Below are positions 1 through 4,841 of a stretch of 6,426 nt of DNA, piece by piece. Position numbers and translations under genes: made by a program. Every line of letters starts with the position of its first letter. Within the stretch, counting starts at the first letter, position 1. The stretch covers positions 1-6,426 of the forward strand of contig JAQGNM010000300.1 in NCBI GenBank assembly GCA_028291845.1. The letters run 5' to 3'. The stretch is from Massilia sp. (GTDB lineage Bacteria; Pseudomonadota; Gammaproteobacteria; Burkholderiales; Burkholderiaceae_D). The notes beneath the pieces were generated by a model that saw only the letters and a program-made list of their open reading frames with translations, ran no database searches and had not been told where the DNA came from.

Positions 1-503
1 CGCGCAATCTTGACGTCGCCGACAATACGGTCGATATACGCCGCGCCGATGTCGTGGGTGCAGTAACTGCCTGCCACGGGCGCTGCACTGCCGTCGTGCC
101 CGACAATGCTGTCGTACAGGGCGGTAATGGTGGCGCCGTGGATGGCGTCGCCCTCCAGCACCATTTTAAAGCCGTTGTAGTCGGGCGGATTGTGGCTGCC
201 GGTGACCATGATCCCCGAGTTGGCTCCCAGCACCTTGGTGCCGTAGTACACCATCGGCGTGGCCACCACGCCCAGGTCGATGACGTCGACCCCGGCCGCC
301 TGCAATCCGGCAGCGAGCGCCTTGGCCAGCTCCGGGCCCGACAGGCGGCCGTCGCGCCCGATCACCACCGATTTCTCCCCCTTTTCCAGCACCGCCCTGC
401 CGAAGGCTTGACCGATCTGGTGCGCCACGCCGGCATCGAGGGTGCTGCCGATCACGCCGCGAATGTCGTAAGCCTTGAAGATCGATCTGGAGAGCGCAAC
501 CAT
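1..503 (-). CDS. manB: Phosphomannomutase/phosphoglucomutase, N-terminal part (cut by window edge)
   Basis: Alpha-D-phosphohexomutase that interconverts hexose 6-phosphate and 1-phosphate (mannose and/or glucose), supplying precursors for GDP-mannose or UDP/dTDP-glucose. It acts in the cytosol. About 167 residues are visible. The start is the ATG at 503-501, preceded by an AGGA ribosome site (ACAGGAAAATT before ATG). The N-terminus carries the family signature FKAYDIRG (residues 9-16), then IGRDGRLSG (48-56), and the phosphoserine loop VTGSHNPPDYNGFK (100-113) with the expected catalytic Ser103. The closest recognised type is the bifunctional AlgC/ManB PMM/PGM group, usually about 450-460 residues, so roughly two thirds of the gene lies beyond the left edge. 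Sequence alone cannot decide between PMM, PGM and GlmM-like specificity, but GlmM is less likely because its loop usually reads ISASHNP. The gene follows the H-NS gene on the same strand after a 307-bp gap, so it probably has its own promoter. Confidence 0.93.
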   Translation of the reverse strand, partial: MVALSRSIFKAYDIRGVIGSTLDAGVAHQIGQAFGRAVLEKGEKSVVIGRDGRLSGPELAKALAAGLQAAGVDVIDLGVVATPMVYYGTKVLGANSGIMVTGSHNPPDYNGFKMVLEGDAIHGATITALYDSIVGHDGSAAPVAGSYCTHDIGAAYIDRIVGDVKIA

Positions 504-810
504 AATTTTCCTGTCTTTGCAATAACGGTAATGGAATATTCCGCGCGCCTGCGAACGGCACAATGGCGACGGGAGGAACAGGGGAGTATTGTAGCGGCAA
601 GCGCGATGCTTGGGTGTTACGCGCCGCCGCGGACGCGTGACGCAGAGGAAAGACCAGCATGCACGGCCATGCAAGCGGCGCCGGCAAGCGCAGCCGGACT
701 ATATTCAAACCAGGCGAATGCGCTAAGCGGGCGAATAAACAATTGATTGAATGGCCGATTGGCCGATTCAGCAATCCAAGCGCGCCCGCTTTACATGCAG
801 CGTGCCAGGT
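504..810. other. Intergenic region between the mutase and H-NS genes
   Basis: No credible gene is seen in this 307-bp stretch; the open frames crossing it have no family resemblance and extend antisense into the mutase. It must hold the 3' end of the H-NS transcript and the promoter of the mutase gene, both on the minus strand. A possible -10 box TACAAT reads on the minus strand at 593-588, but no good -35 is found 16-18 bases upstream, so the promoter is uncertain. A perfect 10-bp palindrome GGAATATTCC lies at 533-542, about 30 bases before the mutase start, and could be an operator. A nested inverted repeat at 725-791 is listed separately. The part near 735-750 is AT-rich compared with its surroundings. 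Confidence 0.6.
725..791 (-). repeat. Nested inverted repeats downstream of the H-NS gene (possible terminator or RNA structure)
   Basis: An outer perfect 9-bp stem pairs AAGCGGGCG (725-733) with CGCCCGCTT (783-791). Inside it, 748-756 pairs with 761-770 to give nine further pairs with one bulged base (765) and a GATT tetraloop (757-760). The inner arm includes two tandem copies of GGCCGATT (753-768). The element begins 19 bases after the H-NS stop codon in the direction of transcription, so it would lie in the 3' UTR. It has no clear run of Ts after the outer stem, so it is not a textbook intrinsic terminator. It could end transcription inefficiently, protect the mRNA 3' end, or be a dispersed repeat. 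The pairing is seen directly; the function is inferred. Confidence 0.45.
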
Positions 811-1122
811 TTATACGCGCAGCTTGTCGATCGATTTGCCGCCTTCAACCCATTCCTTGACCCATTTCGGTTGACGGCCGCGGCCGGTCCATTGTTGCGA
901 AGCATTGTCTGGATGGCGGAAGCGCACAGCGACGCTGCCGGTTTTGCCGCCGCGACCGGTAGTGGCGAGCAGATCTTTCAAAGGCACGCCAACGCTTTGG
1001 GCGATAGCCAGAATCTGTTCGCGGGCCTTGGCCATATCCGATTGCTCGCGCTTCTTCATTTCCTGCTTGATTTGCTCCTGAAGATTGCGCATATCGCCTA
1101 CTGACATATTTGACAGGTCCAT
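811..1122 (-). CDS. H-NS family nucleoid-associated DNA-binding protein
   Basis: Small (103 aa) histone-like protein of the H-NS family, as expected for beta-proteobacterial members that bind AT-rich DNA, bridge it and silence horizontally acquired or surface-polysaccharide genes. Residues 1-45 are a charged heptad-rich region (LQEQIKQEMKKREQSDMAKA, residues 14-33), the likely coiled-coil oligomerisation domain. A short Gly-rich linker around 56-62 follows. The C-terminal DNA-binding domain (about 63-103) holds the hallmark WTGRGRQPKWV (residues 78-88), whose Arg-Gly-Arg inserts in the AT minor groove. The start ATG at 1122-1120 has a good AAGGAAA ribosome site; Met6 is an alternative but less well placed. 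The gene sits alone between the WecA-like gene (158-bp gap upstream) and the mutase gene. Such genomes usually carry several H-NS paralogues, so no specific symbol is assigned. Confidence 0.93.
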   Translation of the reverse strand: MDLSNMSVGDMRNLQEQIKQEMKKREQSDMAKAREQILAIAQSVGVPLKDLLATTGRGGKTGSVAVRFRHPDNASQQWTGRGRQPKWVKEWVEGGKSIDKLRV

Positions 1123-1179
1123 TGTCGTTTCCTTGGTAGTGGGTTGAGGCCGATTAAGTGAATTCTCACCAATTGTCGC

Positions 1180-1185
1180 AATATA
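1180..1185 (-). promoter_or_regulatory. Candidate -10 box for the H-NS gene
   Basis: Within the 158-bp gap upstream of the H-NS gene, TATATT reads on the minus strand at 1185-1180, which would place the transcript start near 1172 and give a leader of about 50 bases. No good -35 element is found at the usual distance, so the call is weak. The same gap also holds a TTTTT run on the minus strand near 1213-1209, about 70 bases after the stop of the upstream membrane transferase. It is preceded only by poorly paired GC-rich sequence, so a terminator there cannot be supported. Confidence 0.28.
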
Positions 1186-1280
1186 CTACATCTGGATTTG
1201 GAATGGCTAACAAAAACTGCCGGAACAGCGCCAACCGCTACCGCCAAACAGCACTGCGGCAATTCGGCCGGTCATTTGCG

Positions 1281-2375
1281 CTAATCCTTTTTACGCCATA
1301 TCAGCCAACGCGGCGACTTGAATCGAACAATACGCGCGTAAAGCCAGATGTAACTGACCATAAACAATAAAGCGCAGAATATCAAGAGGCCGGTATGGCG
1401 CCAGAACAGGCTGGCCGGGATAACCGCCATCAGCGATAGCGCCCACAGATAGGGCGAAGTCAGCGCATTACGGCGCATCAGTGCGCGCCCTTCCTTGCGC
1501 CCCACCGCCCATTGCACCACGCGGCGGAAGATCAGGCTGTGCAGATGAATGCCGTCGGGCATGGCCGGCGATTGACCGCGTAGAAACATGCGCCGGTACG
1601 CGGAGAACAAGGTTTCAAAGGCGGGATAAATCAGCAGCAGCACCGGGTACCAGGTCGATACCGCCGGATTGCGAATGACCAGCAACAATGACAACTCGCC
1701 GAGCATGAAGCCGATAAAGTAGGCGCCGCCATCGCCGAGAAAGATCAGGCCCACCGGATAATTCCATATTAGAAACCCGGCAGTCGCGCCGGCCATGATC
1801 AGCGCCGCCACCACGATAAAAACGTCGCCCACCTGGAACGCCACATAGGCCAGCGAGACCATCATGCAAATACCGACCACGCTGGCCAGGCCGTTGAATC
1901 CGTCGATGATATTGATGGCATTGGCAATCCCGGCCACCGCCAGCACCGTCAATGGCAGCATCAACCAGACATAGGGCAGCGACAGCACGCCGAACGGCAA
2001 GTCAATCCGGTCCAGCCTGGCATCGATGAGCCACCAGGCCATTACCGCGGCCGCCATGGTCAGCATCAGGCGGCGCGAAGGACTGACCTTGCCGGTGTAA
2101 TCCTCGATAATACCGCCGACGAATGCCACCGCAGCGCAAAGCAATAAAGACAACATTGTCATCGTCATTTCCGGCACCCGCCAGATGGAAATGGCGGCGC
2201 TGATCAACACGGCCATAAAAATCGGCAAACCACCGATGCGCGCGACATGATGCGCATGGACTTTTTGAACGCCGCCAAAATCGGCATCCAGCGCCGGTCC
2301 ATGCAAGCGTGATTGCTTAATCACCAGAAGCGTCAGTAACGCGGAGGAAAAAAAGCTGATGAGAAAAGAAAACAT
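1281..2375 (-). CDS. MraY/WecA-type polyprenyl-phosphate sugar-1-phosphate transferase (membrane glycosyltransferase)
   Basis: Integral inner-membrane enzyme (364 aa) of the polyprenyl-phosphate HexNAc-1-phosphate transferase superfamily (WecA, WbpL, TagO, MraY). It moves a sugar-1-phosphate from a UDP-sugar to undecaprenyl phosphate, starting O-antigen or exopolysaccharide assembly. About ten hydrophobic segments run from residue 2 to 350. Family motifs appear in order: VARIGGLPIF (44-53) after the first helix; an acidic pair E91-D92 where many members have Asp-Asp; NAINIIDGFNGL (152-163), the nucleotide/Mg loop; FLGDGG (212-217); and a cytosolic loop with DGIHLHS (274-280), matching the His-x-His motif. 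The start ATG at 2375-2373 is needed to keep the first helix; its ribosome site (AGAAAAA) is weak. It lies downstream of rmlC with its own promoter (2450-2477). Donor sugar is not readable from sequence; GlcNAc or another N-acetyl sugar is most likely. Confidence 0.88.
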   Translation of the reverse strand: MFSFLISFFSSALLTLLVIKQSRLHGPALDADFGGVQKVHAHHVARIGGLPIFMAVLISAAISIWRVPEMTMTMLSLLLCAAVAFVGGIIEDYTGKVSPSRRLMLTMAAAVMAWWLIDARLDRIDLPFGVLSLPYVWLMLPLTVLAVAGIANAINIIDGFNGLASVVGICMMVSLAYVAFQVGDVFIVVAALIMAGATAGFLIWNYPVGLIFLGDGGAYFIGFMLGELSLLLVIRNPAVSTWYPVLLLIYPAFETLFSAYRRMFLRGQSPAMPDGIHLHSLIFRRVVQWAVGRKEGRALMRRNALTSPYLWALSLMAVIPASLFWRHTGLLIFCALLFMVSYIWLYARIVRFKSPRWLIWRKKD

Positions 2376-2402
2376 TTATTTTTCTAATTAATACTATTAG
2401 TT

Positions 2403-2427
2403 ACGCAGGAGACCAAATTCTCCGCGT
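2403..2427 (-). promoter_or_regulatory. Hairpin in the leader of the WecA-like gene
   Basis: ACGC-a-GGAGA (2403-2412) pairs with TCTCC-GCGT (2419-2427), nine pairs with a single bulged base and a six-base loop. It lies 28 bases before the start codon and downstream of the predicted promoter, so it would be in the mRNA leader. The bases between it and the ATG (2376-2403) are 25 of 28 A or T. Its role is unknown: it may stabilise the leader, influence translation with the weak ribosome site, or be an operator-like site. It is not followed by a T run and does not look like a terminator. Confidence 0.4.
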
Positions 2428-2449
2428 ATCGCCCAGGCGAAGTCGATGC

Positions 2450-2477
2450 ATTGTAGAGTGAATTGGCCGGATGCCAA
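2450..2477 (-). promoter_or_regulatory. Sigma70-type promoter for the WecA-like gene
   Basis: On the minus strand TTGGCA (2477-2472) and TACAAT (2455-2450) each match the consensus at five of six positions and are separated by 16 bases. Transcription would start near 2443, giving a leader of about 68 bases before the ATG at 2375. The -35 box overlaps the short T run of the rmlC terminator hairpin, so the upstream unit ends exactly where this one begins. Confidence 0.6.
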
Positions 2478-2504
2478 AGCAGGGTCATGCGGTTATGACC
2501 CTGC
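2476..2504 (-). terminator. Probable intrinsic terminator of rmlC
   Basis: A perfect 10-bp inverted repeat GCAGGGTCAT (2479-2488) / ATGACCCTGC (2495-2504) with a six-base loop. On the minus strand the stem is followed by TTT (2478-2476) and then GGCA. The U run is short for an intrinsic terminator, but stem strength, position 88 bases after the rmlC stop, and placement just ahead of a promoter support the reading. The stem could also act as a transcription-factor site. Confidence 0.55.
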
Positions 2505-2592
2505 ATCGATGACTGCGCGGTGGCAGCACCTGGCGGCGCCGCGCACAAAGTGTCGGTTAAAACAAATCGTTTATTCGCGCTGTCGCATTACG

Positions 2593-3138
2593 TCAGCGGA
2601 AAACTTCCGCGTCGGCAAGTGCGCTCCCCTGATTATCCTTGGCCGACACCACCGCGGCGCCGCGCAAGGGCCATTCGATGGCCAGCGCCGGGTCGTTCCA
2701 GAGAATCGTGCGTTGGCTTTGCGGCGTCCAATAATCGGTCGATTTGACCAGGCATTCGGCAAGCTCGCTGGTCACCACCGAACCATGGGCAAAACCGGCC
2801 GGCACCCACAGTTGCCGCCGGTTTTCCGCCGACAGTATCACCGATACCCAGCGCCCGAAGAAAGGCGATTGCGCGCGCAAGTCGACCACCACGGCAAATA
2901 CCGCGCCGGCGATGACGCGCACCAGTTTTGCCTGCGGCAGGCCGACCTGATAATGCAGGCCGCGTACGACATCGCGCGCCGAGCGGAAATGGTCGTCCTG
3001 GACGAATATGGCGTGCTGGCCGGTGCTCTCGGCAAACTGGCGCGCATTGAAGCTCTCATAAAAAAAACCGCGCTCGTCGCCGTACACCTTGGGCTCGACG
3101 ATCAGCACTTCGGGGATCGCGGTGGGAGTCACTTTCAT
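2593..3138 (-). CDS. rmlC: dTDP-4-dehydrorhamnose 3,5-epimerase
   Basis: Cytosolic cupin-fold epimerase (181 aa, normal family length) for step three of dTDP-L-rhamnose synthesis: it inverts C3 and C5 of dTDP-4-keto-6-deoxyglucose to give dTDP-4-keto-L-rhamnose, which RmlD then reduces. Landmarks include GDERGFFYESF (20-30), VRGLHYQ (58-64) with the catalytic base His62, VPAGFAHG (112-119), the substrate-side segment KSTDYW (132-137) with Tyr136, ILWNDPALAIEWP (145-157), and SAKD (165-168) with Asp168, which completes the His-Asp pair. The start ATG (3138-3136) has a strong AAGGAAA site. No rmlA, rmlB or rmlD lies in the window, so they must be elsewhere. The gene is divergent from apaH (86-bp gap) and followed by a hairpin terminator. 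Two small departures from the usual motif are Trp137 after Tyr136 and Ser120 in GFAHGS, where Phe is common. Confidence 0.95.
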   Translation of the reverse strand: MKVTPTAIPEVLIVEPKVYGDERGFFYESFNARQFAESTGQHAIFVQDDHFRSARDVVRGLHYQVGLPQAKLVRVIAGAVFAVVVDLRAQSPFFGRWVSVILSAENRRQLWVPAGFAHGSVVTSELAECLVKSTDYWTPQSQRTILWNDPALAIEWPLRGAAVVSAKDNQGSALADAEVFR

Positions 3139-3224
3139 TCAATTTCCTTGTGCGCACGTTAAAAAACCGCAAACCATACCGCAATTCTATGTGAAACTTG
3201 TTATCCACTCCTATTAAAGATGTA
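3139..3224. promoter_or_regulatory. Divergent intergenic region between rmlC and apaH
   Basis: These 86 bases must hold the start signals of two divergent genes. The rmlC ribosome site (AAGGAAA) reads on the minus strand directly before its ATG. The apaH side is AT-richer with an AAAGA stretch (3216-3220) before ATG 3225. A run of six As lies at 3162-3167. I could not pick convincing -35/-10 pairs for either direction; the best isolated -10-like string is TAGAAT on the minus strand near 3187-3182, without a matching -35. Confidence 0.4.
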
Positions 3225-4082
3225 ATGAGAACTTACGCAATCGGCGACCTCCAGGGTTGCATGCACGAGGCGGCGGCGCTGCTGGCGCTGATCGAACGCC
3301 AGCACGACGACGATCCAGACCGCGCCATTGTCTTTGTCGGCGACCTGGTCAACCGCGGCCCCGACTCGCTGGGCGCCCTGCGCCGGGTGATGGCGCTGTG
3401 CCAGGACAGCGCCGGCCACGTGCAGGCTTTACTGGGCAACCACGACCTGCACCTGCTGGCGGTGGCCGCCGGCGTGCAGAAGGCCACGCGCGGCGACACC
3501 TTCGACGACATCCTCGCCGCCCCCGACCGTGAATTGCTGATGGACTGGCTGCGCGCCCGCCCGCTGGCCCTGCTGCGCGGCACGCACCTGCTGTTTCACG
3601 CCGGCGTGCTGCCCGAATGGAGCGCGGCCCAGACCATCGCCCTGTCGCGCGAAGTCGAAGCGGTGCTGCAGGGACCGCGCTGGAAGGAATTTTTGGCGCA
3701 AATGTACGGCAACACGCCGGACCGCTGGGACGACGCCCTCACCGGCTATGCCCGCCTGCGCTGCATCGTCAACGCGCTCACCCGCATGCGTTTTTGCACG
3801 CCCGACGGCGTGATGGTGTTCGGCCACAAGGAAAGCGCCGGCGCCCCGGCCGGGTCGGGCCTGCTGCCCTGGTTTGAACTGGCGCAGCGCAAAACACGCG
3901 ATGTCACGGTGGTGTTCGGCCACTGGTCGGCGATGGGCCTGCTGATGCGCGACGATGTGATCGGTCTCGACAGCGGCTGCGTCTGGGGCGGCAAGCTGTC
4001 GGCCGTATGCCTGGAAGACCGCCGCCTGCTGCAGGTCGACTGCCCCGAGTATCGGCACGCCGAGGCGAAGAAAACCGCTTAG
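3225..4082 (+). CDS. apaH: Symmetrical bis(5'-nucleosyl)-tetraphosphatase (Ap4A hydrolase)
   Basis: Cytosolic metallophosphoesterase (285 aa, typical length) that splits Ap4A into two ADP and controls diadenosine polyphosphate levels; E. coli ApaH also removes Np4 caps from RNA 5' ends. Metal-binding motifs are complete and in order: GDLQGC (7-12), GDLVNRGPDS (39-48), GNHD (71-74), HAGV (125-128) and FGHW (231-234), followed by the C-terminal LDSGCVWGGKLSAV segment (248-261). The start is set at ATG 3225 because MRTYAIGDLQGC is the normal family N-terminus; an in-frame TTG at 3198 would add nine unconserved residues. The gene stands alone on the plus strand, divergent from rmlC and without apaG/ksgA beside it. 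Its TAG stop overlaps by 4 bp the stop of the convergent acyltransferase gene, leaving no room for a separate terminator. Confidence 0.96.
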   Translation: MRTYAIGDLQGCMHEAAALLALIERQHDDDPDRAIVFVGDLVNRGPDSLGALRRVMALCQDSAGHVQALLGNHDLHLLAVAAGVQKATRGDTFDDILAAPDRELLMDWLRARPLALLRGTHLLFHAGVLPEWSAAQTIALSREVEAVLQGPRWKEFLAQMYGNTPDRWDDALTGYARLRCIVNALTRMRFCTPDGVMVFGHKESAGAPAGSGLLPWFELAQRKTRDVTVVFGHWSAMGLLMRDDVIGLDSGCVWGGKLSAVCLEDRRLLQVDCPEYRHAEAKKTA

Positions 4083-4822
4083 GCCGGCGTTGGGGTCAGC
4101 TCCGCCAGCGCCGCGCCGATCGCCGCGCTGGCGGCCGCGCCCAATTCGCGCCGGTGCGCGCCACGCCCGTCGATCGGCGCCAGCCAGCTCACCCGCGCCT
4201 GCACCGGCGGGCCATTCAGGATCGTCATCATGCTGGCGGCGAAGCTGATATCTCCGGTGAAATCGACGCCGGGGTGAAAACGGCCGTGCTGATCGAGATA
4301 GGCCAGCGCCAGCGGCTGCAACTGGGCGCCGGCGTCGATCGCCGCCTCGAACAGGTTGGCGTGAAACGGCAGCAGCGCGCCCTGGGCGGCGGTGGTCCCT
4401 TCGGGGAAGAAGGCGACCCGCTGGCCCCTTTGCAGTTGCTCGACGATGCCCTTGAAGGTGTGGCGCAGGCCGCGCCGGTTGCCGCGGGCGATGAAAATGG
4501 TGCCGGCCTGGTGCGCCAGCCAGCCCATCGCCGGCCAGGCGCGGATTTCCGCCTTGGCGACGAAGTGCGACGGCGCCATCGCGTTGATTACGAAAATATC
4601 CAGCCAGGAGACGTGATTGGCCGCCAGCAGGGCATGCGCCAGCGGCGCGCCGCACTGGCTCAGGCTGACGCCGCAGATGCGCAGCAGCCGCCGCGACCAG
4701 CCGGCCACGAGGCGCTCGCGGCGCGCGCTGCCGGCCAGCGGAAACAGCAGCGCGCAGCTGGCCAGGCCTTCGACCAGGTGAAGTAGAACGCGCAGCAGGC
4801 GGACGGCGGGCTTGAGCTTCAA
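4079..4822 (-). CDS. PlsC-family lysophospholipid acyltransferase (1-acyl-glycerol-3-phosphate acyltransferase-like)
   Basis: Membrane-associated acyltransferase (247 aa) expected to transfer a fatty acyl group to a lysophospholipid, probably lysophosphatidate to phosphatidate. A hydrophobic stretch (about 11-30) is a likely membrane anchor. The four family blocks are present: NHVSWLD (69-75) with the catalytic His70 and Asp75, GTIFIARGNR (107-116), FFPEGTT (138-144) and QPLALAY (169-175). No ATG fits the beginning; the likely start is TTG at 4822-4820, which keeps the basic N-terminus and whole anchor, with GCAGG a few bases upstream. It begins 19 bases after the pyrC' stop on the same strand, so it is probably the last gene of a pyrB-pyrC'-acyltransferase operon. 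Exact substrate is uncertain: PlsC itself is often encoded elsewhere, and related enzymes (OlsA, lyso-ornithine lipid) share the same blocks. Confidence 0.88.
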   Translation of the reverse strand: MKLKPAVRLLRVLLHLVEGLASCALLFPLAGSARRERLVAGWSRRLLRICGVSLSQCGAPLAHALLAANHVSWLDIFVINAMAPSHFVAKAEIRAWPAMGWLAHQAGTIFIARGNRRGLRHTFKGIVEQLQRGQRVAFFPEGTTAAQGALLPFHANLFEAAIDAGAQLQPLALAYLDQHGRFHPGVDFTGDISFAASMMTILNGPPVQARVSWLAPIDGRGAHRRELGAAASAAIGAALAELTPTPA

Positions 4823-4841
4823 TGGACCTGCGGTAGTGGCG

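Noticed and set aside
54..746. Long plus-strand open frame (230 codons)
   Set aside because: Mostly antisense to the phosphohexomutase gene, whose minus-strand frame shows unmistakable motifs; the predicted protein is His/Gly/Arg-rich without family features, typical of GC-rich antisense frames.
166..774. Minus-strand open frame overlapping the mutase in another frame
   Set aside because: It covers the same strand as the real mutase frame, starts with TTG in the intergenic gap and gives an Arg/Gly-rich low-complexity sequence.
659..1104. Plus-strand open frames (659-874 and 751-1104) across the H-NS gene
   Set aside because: They are antisense to the H-NS gene, which has a good ribosome site and its diagnostic C-terminal motif.
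1158..1370. Possible 70-residue plus-strand gene between the H-NS and WecA-like genes
   Set aside because: No ribosome site of note, no family resemblance, and it runs into the 3' end of the WecA-like gene; better seen as upstream DNA of the H-NS gene.
3198..3224. Upstream TTG start for apaH
   Set aside because: It adds nine residues not expected in the family; the ATG at 3225 gives the usual N-terminus leading directly to GDLQGC.
3429..4655. Minus-strand open frame of 408 codons across apaH and the acyltransferase
   Set aside because: It overlaps two genes with complete catalytic motifs in other frames; its composition is Ala/Arg/Gly/Gln-rich with no motif, so it is a GC-rich shadow.
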